A DNA stretch of 45,474 bases from Alistipes sp. (GTDB lineage Bacteria > Bacteroidota > Bacteroidia > Bacteroidales > Rikenellaceae). Location of the stretch: NCBI GenBank assembly GCA_017555695.1, contig JAFZFX010000020.1:1-45474 (forward strand), given 5' to 3'. Position 1 is the stretch's first letter. Every line of letters starts with the position of its first letter. Both the position numbers and the translations under genes were made by a program. Below the pieces are notes generated by a model that searched no databases, was not told the origin of the DNA, and saw only the letters and a list, made by a program, of their open reading frames with translations. Of this stretch, positions 33,318 through 42,724 are shown piece by piece.

Positions 33318-34130
33318 TTACTCTTTGATGTCGCCGACGGCGAGTTGGTACTGATGCCAGAGGGTTTCGATGTCATACTCTTCGCCGAGGACTTGCTTGA
33401 TGGCTCCATCGAATGACCAAGGCACAACGCTAAGTGTGCTGAGGTTGAACTTCCGCAAGAAGTCGGCATCGTAGTTATCACGCAACCACACGAAGAAGTA
33501 GCCCGCGTGGCGGTAGCCGTCGGTATAGTGACCTCGTTTGGGGCGGTCCTGCTCGCCCTTAAAGCCGCCGTTAGCGATACGCACCGCATCGGCCATACCC
33601 TCGATGAATACCCAGAATGTACGGTTAGTGCCGTATGTGCCTATACCCTGCGGCTCAAGCTGGTAGGCGTGAGTGAGCTCGTGCAGCAGCACACCTCGTG
33701 TTTCGAACAGCACCTTATCCTTGTCGTTGCCCTTGTAAGAGTTCTCAATATGGCGTGTGCTGTAGAAGATATGCACACGGCCATTACCGCCACTCTTGGC
33801 CGAGATACCCTCCTTATCCTCCAGCGTATAGTAGATTGAATTTACGGGCGTTACCTCATCCTTGGGCGAGAAGTAGAGCGTAGCCAACACCTCGCGGGCA
33901 CACTGGGCGATATACTCCTTGGGGTTGGGGATAAGCTCGGAGTATATCTTCGAGCCCTCACTACGGGGAGCCTTATCGTGGAAGCGGATATCTCCGACAT
34001 CGTATTTTTTCCACTTCTGTGTGTTTACGGGTTTTACCACCTCTTTTTTCTGTGCCGAGGCGGGCATAGCAATCATCGAGAGCGCACTTACGCACATCAA
34101 TGAGAGAATCGTCATTCGCAATTTATTCAT
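33318..34130 (-). CDS. Secreted basic-secretory-protein-type metalloprotease
   Basis: A 270-residue exported protein of the basic secretory protein family, first known from plants and related to zinc metalloproteases. A signal peptide (about residues 1-26, ending ASAQ) is followed by an apparent zinc-binding HELTHAYQ motif (150-157), with a third likely ligand in FIEGMADAVR (Glu177). The downstream tryptophan- and tyrosine-rich segment RHAGYFFVWLRDNY is also family-like. Probably a periplasmic or surface endopeptidase; substrate unknown. It lies between the shared terminator at 33251-33278 and the recQ terminator. Confidence 0.88.
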   Translation of the reverse strand: MNKLRMTILSLMCVSALSMIAMPASAQKKEVVKPVNTQKWKKYDVGDIRFHDKAPRSEGSKIYSELIPNPKEYIAQCAREVLATLYFSPKDEVTPVNSIYYTLEDKEGISAKSGGNGRVHIFYSTRHIENSYKGNDKDKVLFETRGVLLHELTHAYQLEPQGIGTYGTNRTFWVFIEGMADAVRIANGGFKGEQDRPKRGHYTDGYRHAGYFFVWLRDNYDADFLRKFNLSTLSVVPWSFDGAIKQVLGEEYDIETLWHQYQLAVGDIKE

Positions 34131-34185
34131 ATTTTTCTATAGTTTTATAAAATACACATTAACTATAAAAATAGGAGCTGTCCAT

Positions 34186-34230
34186 ATTAAAAGAGGAGCT
34201 GCGTAACTCTGATGGTTATCAGCCCCTCTC
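34186..34230 (-). terminator. Terminator after recQ
   Basis: On the minus strand GAGGGGCTG (34220-34228) pairs with CAGCTCCTC (34193-34201), with one G-T pair, and runs into TTTTAAT. It starts 24 bp after the recQ stop. Confidence 0.75.
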
Positions 34231-34251
34231 TAAATTTTCAATCACTCTATT

Positions 34252-36435
34252 TTAGTTTCCTACCTCGCTGAGGAATTTGATACGCACCAGACGAATCTCC
34301 TCCTCGGTATAATCAGAGCCCAACTCCTCGATAGCCTCATCGAGCGAGTCGCTCTCGGCATCCTCCTTGAAGTAGAGGTAGATATCTTCTATCTTATCCT
34401 CGTCCATATAGCTATTGAGGAAGTACGATATATCGAGTTTCGTACCCGAATTAACGATACCCTCAATCTCGGTAAGCAGTTCGTCGATATCGAGGTTCTT
34501 GGCACGGGCGATATCCTCGAAATCCATCTTACGGTCGATAGACTGAATGATGAAAATCTTGTTACCAGCCTTGTTTGCCACCGACTTAACGACCATATCC
34601 TGCGGACGAACGATATCCTTCTCCTCGACATAGGCCTTGATAAGTTTGATGAACTCCTCGCCAAACTTCTTGGCCTTACCTGCACCCACACCCGAGATGT
34701 TCTGCATCTCCTCAATAGTGATGGGATACTGCACCGACATATCCTCAAGCGACGGATCTTGGAAGATTACAAACGGTGGCAAGTCGTGTTTCTTGGCTAC
34801 CTTCTTACGCAAATCCTTCAGCATAGCGAAGAGCTCCTCGTCGGCAGCTCCACCCTTGCCCATATTGGCCATAGCCTCGTCATTGCGCTCCTCCTCGTCG
34901 TAGTTGTGGTCGCCCGTAATGGTTACGCGCTGGGGGTTATCAATAAAGTCCAGACCCTTGTCATTCACCGAGATAAGGCCGTAGTTCTCGATACTCTTGT
35001 CAATGAGGCCCATAATGAGTCCGTGACGAATAACAGCACCCCAGAACTTGGCATCGTGGTCGCTACCAGCACCAAACTCCTCCAACTTGTTGTGGCCGTA
35101 GCTCTTTACCTGAGCCGTAGTCTTACCTGTAAGTACAGCCTCCAGGTGGTCGGTCTTGAACTTGTCGCCAATAGTGTGCAGAGTACGCAACACAAGCTGC
35201 ATCTCCTCGCGGGCATCAATCTTCGGCTTGGGATTGACGCAGTTATCACAGCAGCCGCAATTCTCCTCGGTGTACTCCTCGCCGAAGTAGTGAAGCAGTG
35301 TCTTGCGACGGCACATAGAGCTCTCGGCGTATGAGACAGTCTCCATCAACAGCAGTTTACCAATCTCCTGCTCGGCCAGAGGCTTGCCCTGCATAAACTT
35401 CTCGAGCTTCTGAATATCTTTGTAGCTATAGAATGTAAGGCAGTGACCCTCGCCACCATCTCGACCCGCACGGCCTGTCTCCTGATAGTATCCCTCCAAA
35501 GATTTGGGGATATCGTAATGGATGACATAACGCACATCGGGCTTGTCGATACCCATACCAAAGGCTATAGTTGCCACGATAACATCAACGCGTTCCATCA
35601 GGAAGTCATCCTGATTGTTGGCGCGCGTCTGGGCATCCATACCTGCGTGGTAGGCCAAAGCCTTGATGCCGTTGGCAATAAGCAACTCGGCCAACTCCTC
35701 AACCTTCTTGCGGCTCAAGCAGTAGATGATACCACTACGGCCTGCACGCTGCTTGATAAAGCGGATGATATCGTGCTCGGCATTGTGCTTGGGGCGTATT
35801 TCATAGAAAAGGTTTGAGCGGTTGAACGATGACTTGAAGACAACAGCGTCGCTCATACCCAGATTCTTCTGGATATCCATCTGCACCTTAGGCGTAGCCG
35901 TTGCAGTCAAAGCAATCAGCGGAGCCTGACCGATATCGTTGATAATGGGACGGATACGGCGGTACTCTGGGCGGAAATCGTGACCCCACTCCGAGATACA
36001 GTGAGCCTCGTCGATGGCGTAGAACGAAATCTTGATTTTGCGAAGGAAGGCTACATTATCCTCTTTGGTGAGTGACTCGGGGGCGAAGTAGAGCAGTTTG
36101 GTCTTGCCGTCGAGCACATCCTGGCGCACCTGATTAATGGCGGCCTTATTGAGTGAAGAGTTAAGGAAGTGGGCTATACCCGACTCGGTAGAGAATGTAC
36201 GCATAGCATCAACCTGATTCTTCATCAGGGCGATAAGTGGCGAAATGATAATAGCCACACCATCCATAATCAAGGCAGGCAACTGGTAACACAAAGATTT
36301 ACCACCTCCCGTCGGCATTAATACAAAGGTATCACGCCCTTCGAGAAGGTTCCTGATTACCGCCTCCTGATTACCTTTGAAAGAGTTAAAACCAAAATAC
36401 TCTTTCAGTTTTTCGTGCAAAATAGCCTGCTCCAT
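34252..36435 (-). CDS. recQ: ATP-dependent DNA helicase RecQ
   Basis: A 727-residue superfamily 2 3'-5' helicase of recombination and repair. Helicase motif I is MPTGGGKSLCYQLPAL (about residues 38-53), the DEAH box is AIDEAHCISEWGHDFRPEY, and motif VI is YQETGRAGRDG. The RQC zinc site follows (CRRKTLLHYFGEEYTEENCGCCDNC-type cysteines), then an HRDC-like domain (about 525-605) and a helix-rich C-terminal extension beyond the usual E. coli length (about 610). The promoter overlaps that of the divergent lptB within about 40 bp. Confidence 0.97.
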   Translation of the reverse strand: MEQAILHEKLKEYFGFNSFKGNQEAVIRNLLEGRDTFVLMPTGGGKSLCYQLPALIMDGVAIIISPLIALMKNQVDAMRTFSTESGIAHFLNSSLNKAAINQVRQDVLDGKTKLLYFAPESLTKEDNVAFLRKIKISFYAIDEAHCISEWGHDFRPEYRRIRPIINDIGQAPLIALTATATPKVQMDIQKNLGMSDAVVFKSSFNRSNLFYEIRPKHNAEHDIIRFIKQRAGRSGIIYCLSRKKVEELAELLIANGIKALAYHAGMDAQTRANNQDDFLMERVDVIVATIAFGMGIDKPDVRYVIHYDIPKSLEGYYQETGRAGRDGGEGHCLTFYSYKDIQKLEKFMQGKPLAEQEIGKLLLMETVSYAESSMCRRKTLLHYFGEEYTEENCGCCDNCVNPKPKIDAREEMQLVLRTLHTIGDKFKTDHLEAVLTGKTTAQVKSYGHNKLEEFGAGSDHDAKFWGAVIRHGLIMGLIDKSIENYGLISVNDKGLDFIDNPQRVTITGDHNYDEEERNDEAMANMGKGGAADEELFAMLKDLRKKVAKKHDLPPFVIFQDPSLEDMSVQYPITIEEMQNISGVGAGKAKKFGEEFIKLIKAYVEEKDIVRPQDMVVKSVANKAGNKIFIIQSIDRKMDFEDIARAKNLDIDELLTEIEGIVNSGTKLDISYFLNSYMDEDKIEDIYLYFKEDAESDSLDEAIEELGSDYTEEEIRLVRIKFLSEVGN

Positions 36436-36493
36436 CCTTACAAAAATCTTTGCGACTCGGGTCGCAATCGTACTAAAAAACGAATTTCCATAT

Positions 36494-36501
36494 CAAAGAT
36501 A
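36494..36501 (-). promoter_or_regulatory. -7 element of recQ
   Basis: The minus strand reads TATCTTTG, a full match to TAnnTTTG, 58 bp upstream of the recQ start. It faces the lptB -7 box (36524-36531), so the two polymerases would compete for nearly the same DNA. Confidence 0.55.
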
Positions 36502-36523
36502 AAACTTTTTTTGGAAAAAATAA

Positions 36524-36531
36524 TAACTTTG
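36524..36531 (+). promoter_or_regulatory. -7 element of lptB
   Basis: TAACTTTG matches TAnnTTTG and lies 18 bp upstream of the ATG at 36550, which supports that start over the longer in-frame one at 36415. Confidence 0.6.
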
Positions 36532-36549
36532 TGGAAAATTTCAACGATT

Positions 36550-37314
36550 ATGCGTCTATATACGAGCGAACTTGTAAAAAAATATAAATCCCGTACGGTT
36601 GTAAACCATGTGACCATCGATGTCAAGCAGGGTGAAATCGTGGGTCTGCTGGGTCCTAACGGTGCCGGCAAGACTACAACCTTCTATATGATTGTGGGCC
36701 TCATCAAGCCCAATGAGGGTCAGATCTTCCTCGAGAACGATGAGGGCGAGGTGGCCGAGCTGACAAAGATGCCCGTGTACCGACGCGCACAGATGGGTGT
36801 GGGTTATCTGGCACAGGAGGCATCGGTATTCCGTCGCCTGAGTGTCGAGGACAACATCAAGGCCGTACTGGAGATGACCGACTACAGCAAGGAGTATCAA
36901 CGCGAAAGAGTGGAGTCACTCATCGAGGAGTTCCGCCTGCAGAAGGTGCGTAAGAGTCTGGGTATCCAGCTCTCGGGTGGTGAGCGACGCCGTACCGAGA
37001 TTGCGCGCGCTGTGGCTATCAACCCCTCGTTCATTCTGCTCGACGAGCCGTTTGCGGGTGTAGACCCCATTGCGGTGGAGGATATCCAGAGCATCGTGGC
37101 AACGCTCAAGAAAAAGAACATCGGCGTTATCATCACCGATCACAATGTGGACGAGACGCTGGCCATCACCGACCGCACATACTTGCTCTATGAGGGTAAA
37201 ATCTTGAAGACAGGTACAGCCGAGGATTTGGCCAACGACGAGATGGTGCGTAAGGTATATCTCGGTAAGAACTTCGTTCTGCGCCGTCCGCAGAGTTTCG
37301 AACCTCAGGAGTAA
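36550..37314 (+). CDS. lptB: LPS export ABC transporter ATP-binding protein LptB
   Basis: A 254-residue ABC ATPase that drives lipopolysaccharide transport from the inner membrane to the cell surface with LptFG and LptC. Walker A is GPNGAGKT (residues 35-42), the signature is LSGGERRRTEIARA, Walker B is FILLDEPFAGVDP, and the LptB-type switch ITDHNVDETL follows. I start at 36550 (MRLYTSELVKKYKSRT), since the 45 extra residues upstream resemble untranslated sequence and overlap the promoter. LptF/G/C are not in this window. It heads a long run of plus-strand genes. Confidence 0.96.
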   Translation: MRLYTSELVKKYKSRTVVNHVTIDVKQGEIVGLLGPNGAGKTTTFYMIVGLIKPNEGQIFLENDEGEVAELTKMPVYRRAQMGVGYLAQEASVFRRLSVEDNIKAVLEMTDYSKEYQRERVESLIEEFRLQKVRKSLGIQLSGGERRRTEIARAVAINPSFILLDEPFAGVDPIAVEDIQSIVATLKKKNIGVIITDHNVDETLAITDRTYLLYEGKILKTGTAEDLANDEMVRKVYLGKNFVLRRPQSFEPQE

Positions 37315-37376
37315 GACCAAGGGCGAAACACACAACACATCTAACATAATAAAAGAAACACACTACGAAATAATAT

Positions 37377-38627
37377 ATGGATAAAACCGTCTCCCGAGGG
37401 AGTGTCAAAGGCACAATCACCCCTCCAAGTTCAAAGAGCTATGCACAGCGTGCTATAGCCCTATCATTGTTAGCCGAGGGGCAAACCATACTGCGAAACA
37501 TAGAGTTTTGCAAAGACACCCGCTCTGCACTCAAGTGTATTGAAGCATTAGGAGCAAAAGTAACATTCATCGACGACAGCACCCTCTCAATCGAGGGAGG
37601 CCTGCACCCCACTTCCGACACGCTCTATGTCGGCGAGTCGGGTCTGGCTACGCGTCTTTTCACCCCCATAGCATCGTTATGCTCATCGCCCATCAACATC
37701 AAGGGCGAGGGAACACTGCTCTATCGTCCTATGACTATGATGATTGAGCCGTTGAGAGCATTAGGCGTCAGCGTGCGTGACGGCGGTGGCTATCTGCCCA
37801 TCGAGGTGCAGGGCCCCATTCACGGTGGTAGCGTGAGGGTTGATGGCAGCGTGTCGTCGCAGTTCATCACGGGTCTTCTGCTGGCACTTCCAATGGCCGA
37901 AGAGGATACGACGCTCTATGTTGATGATGCGGTTTCGACTCCATATATCGATATGACCATCGACACTGCCCGCCGTTTCGGTATCGAGATTATGCACAAC
38001 GAGGGCGACTACTCTGAGTTCTTCATCGAGGGTGGTCAGAAATATACCGCGACCGACATTGCCATCGAGGGCGACTGGAGCGGAGCATCTACTATGCTCG
38101 TAGCGGGCGCTATAGCGGGTGAGGTTACGGTAAATAACATCTCTACCCTATCGCGTCAAGCCGACACAGCTATCTGCCGCGCATTGGAGCGTGCTGGCGC
38201 AGGCATCATCATCGAGCACGACTCGATAACCACATCGAAGCGCGAGTTGCGTGCCTTCGAGTTCGATGCCACACACTGCCCCGACCTCTTCCCCGCATTG
38301 GCGGCACTGGCAGCAGCAGCCGAGGGCGAGAGCCGCATCATCGGCACATCGCGTCTGCGCCACAAGGAGAGCGACCGCGCCGAGACTATCCGCTCGGAGT
38401 ATGAGAAGCTGGGCATCAAGGTAGATTTGTCGGAGGATAATGTAATGAAGATTCAGGGTGGCGAGATTCATCCTGCCGAGGTATTCAGCCACAACGACCA
38501 CCGCATTGCAATGTCATTGGCGGCATCGGCACTGCGCTGTGAGGGCGAAGTGAAGATTACGGCAGCGGAGTGCGTCGAGAAGAGCTATCCCGACTTTTTC
38601 AACGATTTGGATTCTATAATTTTGTAA
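37377..38627 (+). CDS. aroA: 3-phosphoshikimate 1-carboxyvinyltransferase (EPSP synthase)
   Basis: A 416-residue shikimate-pathway enzyme making 5-enolpyruvylshikimate-3-phosphate from shikimate-3-phosphate and PEP. The N-terminal PPSSKSYAQRA motif and ESGLATRLFTP bind the substrates; RHKESDRAETI and FSHNDHRIAMSLA lie in the C-terminal domain. Slightly shorter than E. coli AroA (427). It starts 62 bp after lptB and is followed 10 bp later by aroC, so the last two common steps of chorismate synthesis are coupled. Confidence 0.97.
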   Translation: MDKTVSRGSVKGTITPPSSKSYAQRAIALSLLAEGQTILRNIEFCKDTRSALKCIEALGAKVTFIDDSTLSIEGGLHPTSDTLYVGESGLATRLFTPIASLCSSPINIKGEGTLLYRPMTMMIEPLRALGVSVRDGGGYLPIEVQGPIHGGSVRVDGSVSSQFITGLLLALPMAEEDTTLYVDDAVSTPYIDMTIDTARRFGIEIMHNEGDYSEFFIEGGQKYTATDIAIEGDWSGASTMLVAGAIAGEVTVNNISTLSRQADTAICRALERAGAGIIIEHDSITTSKRELRAFEFDATHCPDLFPALAALAAAAEGESRIIGTSRLRHKESDRAETIRSEYEKLGIKVDLSEDNVMKIQGGEIHPAEVFSHNDHRIAMSLAASALRCEGEVKITAAECVEKSYPDFFNDLDSIIL

Positions 38628-38637
38628 TGACTATAGT

Positions 38638-39618
38638 ATGAACTCTTGGGGACAGATATTCAGAGTAAGCATTTGGGGTGAATCTCACGGCGAGCAAGTG
38701 GGCGTCAGCATCGACGGCGTACCTGCAGGCATTGCACTCAGCGAGGAGGATTTCCTTGCTGACCTCGACCGCCGCAGAGCAGGTGCTGCTGGTACCACAC
38801 CTCGCAAGGAGAGTGACCAGCCACACATCGTGTCGGGGCTCTATAACGGCTACACAACAGGCTCGCCCCTGACGATAGAGTTCCTCAACGAGAATACACG
38901 CTCAGGCGACTACCGCAACCTTGTGGTGCATCCCCGACCCTCGCACGCTGACCTCGTGGCTAACCAGAAGTGGAACGGCTACAACGACCCGCGTGGCGGC
39001 GGTCACTTCTCGGGACGCATTACGCTAGGCATGGTGGCTGCAGGAGTTGTAGCAAAGAAGATATTGGGCGAAAAGGTATCATTCGCAACCACTATAACAG
39101 AAATTGGCGGTGAGTGCGACAAGGAGAAGTTTGCAGCCGTCATCGAATCTGCCCGTCAGGCACAGGACTCTGTGGGTGGCGTGGTGGAGTGTCGCGTGAG
39201 CGGCATACCAGCAGGTCTTGGCGAGCCGTTCTTCGACTCGGCAGAGAGCCTTATGGCACATCTACTCTTCTCGGTTCCCGCAGTAAAGGGCGTGGAGTTC
39301 GGGTGCGGTTTCGAGGCTGCGCGTATGCTAGGCTCGGAGCATAACGACCTAATAACTGACAGCGTTGGCACAACCGCAACAAACAACGCTGGTGGCATCG
39401 TAGGTGGCATCACCAACGGTAACGAGATTGTTGTGCGTGCGGCAGTCAAGCCTACGGCTTCGATTTCTAGAGAGCAGAACACTTTCAACTTCGAGAGTGG
39501 CCAGGTGGAACCTCTGGTAATCAAGGGACGCCACGATGTATGCATCACACTGCGAGCCGCAGTAGTTGTCGAGGCAGCAGCAGCCATTGCTTTGGCGGAC
39601 TTAACACTTCGTGCGTAG
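38638..39618 (+). CDS. aroC: Chorismate synthase
   Basis: A 326-residue FMN-dependent enzyme converting EPSP to chorismate. The N-terminal signature WGESHGEQVGV, the RPSHADLV(A) segment and the GGIxGGITNG motif (GGIVGGITNG) are all present. It is somewhat shorter than the usual 350-360 residues, with a compact C-terminus. Starts 10 bp after aroA and ends 3 bp before prmC, so it is in the middle of a tight operon. Confidence 0.96.
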   Translation: MNSWGQIFRVSIWGESHGEQVGVSIDGVPAGIALSEEDFLADLDRRRAGAAGTTPRKESDQPHIVSGLYNGYTTGSPLTIEFLNENTRSGDYRNLVVHPRPSHADLVANQKWNGYNDPRGGGHFSGRITLGMVAAGVVAKKILGEKVSFATTITEIGGECDKEKFAAVIESARQAQDSVGGVVECRVSGIPAGLGEPFFDSAESLMAHLLFSVPAVKGVEFGCGFEAARMLGSEHNDLITDSVGTTATNNAGGIVGGITNGNEIVVRAAVKPTASISREQNTFNFESGQVEPLVIKGRHDVCITLRAAVVVEAAAAIALADLTLRA

Positions 39619-39621
39619 GCG

Positions 39622-40479
39622 ATGCGGGCATCACGAGCCGACATAGTTAACTACTTGTGTAACGCGATGGGCGACCTATACTCCCCATCGGAGTCGCGCC
39701 GTATAGCACGACAGGTGGCGGCACACTTGAGTGGCTCGAATGAGATGGCTTTTATGATAGAGCCAAATACCGAGATAGAGATTGAGGGCATTGAGCGCGT
39801 AGCCGAGGAGTTGGCCACAGCTCGCCCACTGCAATATATCATTGGCAAATGCGAGTTCTGCTCGCTGGAGTTCATAGTACGCGAAGGCGTGCTGATACCC
39901 CGCCCCGAGACCGAGGAGTTGGTGATGTGGGTGGTGGAGCAAGCAAAGTATATGACAGCACCTCACATTGTGGACATCTGCACGGGTAGCGGTTGCATAG
40001 CCATTTCTATTGCCAAATCTCTGCCCGAGGCAAAGGTTACTGCAACCGACATATCGACAGAGGCGCTTGCCATTGCCAAGGAGAATGCACAGAAAAATCA
40101 GGCCGATGTAAGATTTTTGGAGGACGATGCCTTGCAGGGACTCAAAGCGCTGGAGAACGAAGAGGCCGACATCATAGTATCCAATCCACCATATATACCT
40201 CTTACCGAACGAGATTCAATGCACAGAAATGTCATACAGCACGAGCCACACATAGCGCTCTTTGTTGATGACAACGACCCGCTGATATTCTATCGCTCGA
40301 TAGCCAGAGCGGCCAAACGAGTATTGAAGCCCAAGGGACAGCTCCTATTTGAGATTCACTCGCCATTGGCTCAGCAGACAGCCGAGATGCTCGAGGAAGA
40401 GGGATACGAACAGATTGTAATACGCAAAGATTGTTTCGACAGAGAGAGAATGATATGTTGCCAACCAAGCCAAAAATAA
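39622..40479 (+). CDS. prmC: Release factor glutamine methyltransferase PrmC
   Basis: A 285-residue SAM-dependent N5-glutamine methyltransferase (HemK), which methylates the GGQ glutamine of release factors RF1 and RF2. SAM-binding motif VDICTGSGCIAISIA (about residues 115-129) and the catalytic NPPY motif (VSNPPYIPL, about 188-196) are clear; the N-terminal helical domain binds the release factor. The start is 3 bp after aroC, and the end overlaps recX by 25-49 bp. Confidence 0.96.
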   Translation: MRASRADIVNYLCNAMGDLYSPSESRRIARQVAAHLSGSNEMAFMIEPNTEIEIEGIERVAEELATARPLQYIIGKCEFCSLEFIVREGVLIPRPETEELVMWVVEQAKYMTAPHIVDICTGSGCIAISIAKSLPEAKVTATDISTEALAIAKENAQKNQADVRFLEDDALQGLKALENEEADIIVSNPPYIPLTERDSMHRNVIQHEPHIALFVDDNDPLIFYRSIARAAKRVLKPKGQLLFEIHSPLAQQTAEMLEEEGYEQIVIRKDCFDRERMICCQPSQK

Positions 40480-40982
40480 AGCGAGCCAAGACGGCCGATG
40501 AGGCACTCGCCTCATTGATGCGATTGTGTGCGCGTGCCGAGCGCTCGTCTGGTGATGCCATCAGACTGATGCGAGGTTGGGGTGTCGCCGAGGCAGAGCA
40601 AGCGGGCGTGTTGCAACGACTGCTGCGTGAGCGATTCATCGACGACAGGCGCTACGCCGAGGCCTTCGTCAGAGAGAAATGCGGACTCAGCGCGTGGGGT
40701 CACTACAAGATACTCGCGGCACTCAAACGCAAAGGCATAAGCGACACTATAATAAACGATGTACTCTCTACGCTCTCGCCCGAAGAGAATAAATCGAGGC
40801 TGACAGAGAAACTGCAACGCAAGATAAAGAGTGTAAAATACGATAACGCTTACCAACTTAAAACCAAGCTCATACGCTACGCCCTATCGTTAGGCTTCAC
40901 AATGAGCGAAGTGATGGAGTCAGTAGATGAGATTATAAAACAAAACGACATTAAGGAATGCGACGAAGAGATATTTTTTTAA
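40455..40982 (+). CDS. recX: Regulatory protein RecX
   Basis: A 175-residue (183 from an alternative start at 40431) helical-repeat protein of the RecX family, which inhibits RecA filament extension. Typical features are ALASLMRLCARAERSS, the LLRERFIDDRRYAEAFVREK repeat and GHYKILAALKRKGI. I prefer 40455 because it shortens the overlap with prmC from 49 to 25 nt; the choice is not certain. The stop overlaps the next gene by 25 nt, so prmC, recX and the peptidase are translationally nested. Confidence 0.92.
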   Translation: MLPTKPKIKRAKTADEALASLMRLCARAERSSGDAIRLMRGWGVAEAEQAGVLQRLLRERFIDDRRYAEAFVREKCGLSAWGHYKILAALKRKGISDTIINDVLSTLSPEENKSRLTEKLQRKIKSVKYDNAYQLKTKLIRYALSLGFTMSEVMESVDEIIKQNDIKECDEEIFF

Positions 40983-42706
40983 TCGCCATTACGGCGCTGG
41001 TAGGTAGCCTCACGGCCCAAGCGCAGAAGATTGACAAGGATTACTACGCCTATCCATTGAAAGATGTGGCGGGATACTACTCGGCCAACTTCGCCGAGAT
41101 GCGCCCCAACCACTTCCACTCGGGCATCGACTTCAAGACCGATGGCGTCGAGGGTAAGTCGGTGGTTGCTGTGGCTGATGGTTATGTGAGCCGTGTGTCG
41201 CTCTCCAGGTCGGGTTACGGTCTGGCTCTATATGTGAACCACCCCAATGGTACGACAAGTGTTTACGGCCATCTCTCGCGCTTCCGCAAGGATATTCACG
41301 ATTTTGTTCTTGCCGAGCGCTACCGCCGCAAGAGCAGCACTGTAGATATACAATGCGAGCCCAACAAGTTCGTTGTGAAGCGTGGCGAAGAGATTGCCAA
41401 GTCGGGTAATACAGGCTCTTCGCAAGGTCCGCACCTGCACTATGAGTTGCGCGAGACTGCATCGCAGAAGACTCTGAACATCATCGCCAGCGGAATAGTC
41501 ACACCGAAGGACGACATCTCGCCCTATATGATGAAGGTGCATTACATTGAGGTGGATACCGTTCAGGGTGTACCCTGCCACAGCAAGATTGCATCGTACA
41601 CCGTACACAAGGCTGACGATACAACATATAAACTTGCACAGCAGAGCCCCATTAAGGTTGGCCGCAAGGGTTATTTCATCCTGGAGACTTCTGACCGCAA
41701 GAACGACTGCGCCAACACCTATGGAGTCTATCACCTGACGGCTCAGATTGACGGCAAAACATATTTCGAGTACCGTAACGACGGCTTCACATTCGACCTG
41801 TCACGCTACTGCAACGCCGTATCTTATTACACTATGCAACGCAAATCTCGCAACGAAGTGATGCGTATTGCGGCATTGGAGGGCGGCACAAACTTCTTCT
41901 ACCCTACGCTTGTAAACCGTGGTCTTGTAAGAACAAAGGCTGGCGAGAAGCGCGAGGTGAAGTTTATCGCGACAGACGATTGTGGCAATACATCTACACT
42001 AAAATTTGAGATTGAGGGTAAGAGTGACGACAGTTGCTTCAAGGGCTCACTTCCCGAGGGCTCTCGCATCGTCTATCACAACCACGACTACGCCGACAAG
42101 GTGGATGACACATTCAGCGTAGTGATTCCCAAGGGAGCGCTTTATGAGTCAATTCCGCTCGATATGCACCGCTCGGATGTAAAGCCATATCACCCCGACT
42201 CTACTGTACGCATCCTCTCGGCTGCCTATACCGTACACGACAGCAATACACCGCTGCAGAAGGGCGTAGGGATGGTATTCTCAGTGCCCGCAGATAAGTC
42301 GTTGCAGGCGCACACCATTATGGCATCGGTAAGTGGCGACGGCCGCATATACGCCTCGGGTGGAACATACCACAACAACCGTTTGACAGCTCGCACAACC
42401 ACATTCGGCACATATTGCCTTGCGGCCGACACAACTCCGCCCACCATCAGACCGCAGTTTGAGGATGGCGAGGATTTCAGCCGCCGCGATGTCATATCGT
42501 TCCGTTTGTCGGACAACTTTGCAGGCATATCGTCTTATACCATAACCATCGACGATAATTGGGTACCCGTAATCTACTCGGGAGGACGCCTCTCGGCTAA
42601 CCTGCGCGAGGAGGGTATCAAGGGTAACAAAAAACACACCATAAAGGTGACCGTGCGCGACGGCTGTGGTAACCGCACCAAGTGGGAGGGCACATTCATT
42701 CGATAA
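40958..42706 (+). CDS. Secreted M23 family metallopeptidase
   Basis: A 582-residue exported protein. A signal peptide (about residues 1-22, ending LTAQAQ) precedes an M23 (LytM-type) peptidoglycan endopeptidase domain at about 45-175: HFHSGIDFKT supplies the first His and Asp zinc ligands, GNTGSSQGPHLHYELR the HxH motif. The remaining 400 residues are beta-rich, Ig-like or adhesion modules of unknown role, including DDNFAGISSYTITID-type segments. It probably trims the cell wall, perhaps in division or envelope assembly. Its ATG lies inside the recX end. Confidence 0.93.
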   Translation: MRRRDIFLIAITALVGSLTAQAQKIDKDYYAYPLKDVAGYYSANFAEMRPNHFHSGIDFKTDGVEGKSVVAVADGYVSRVSLSRSGYGLALYVNHPNGTTSVYGHLSRFRKDIHDFVLAERYRRKSSTVDIQCEPNKFVVKRGEEIAKSGNTGSSQGPHLHYELRETASQKTLNIIASGIVTPKDDISPYMMKVHYIEVDTVQGVPCHSKIASYTVHKADDTTYKLAQQSPIKVGRKGYFILETSDRKNDCANTYGVYHLTAQIDGKTYFEYRNDGFTFDLSRYCNAVSYYTMQRKSRNEVMRIAALEGGTNFFYPTLVNRGLVRTKAGEKREVKFIATDDCGNTSTLKFEIEGKSDDSCFKGSLPEGSRIVYHNHDYADKVDDTFSVVIPKGALYESIPLDMHRSDVKPYHPDSTVRILSAAYTVHDSNTPLQKGVGMVFSVPADKSLQAHTIMASVSGDGRIYASGGTYHNNRLTARTTTFGTYCLAADTTPPTIRPQFEDGEDFSRRDVISFRLSDNFAGISSYTITIDDNWVPVIYSGGRLSANLREEGIKGNKKHTIKVTVRDGCGNRTKWEGTFIR

Positions 42707-42724
42707 CTACAAAACTTTATATCT

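Noticed and set aside
36415-36549. 45-residue N-terminal extension of LptB
   Set aside because: It crosses the promoter region and the recQ 5' end; LptB normally starts at MRLYTSE.
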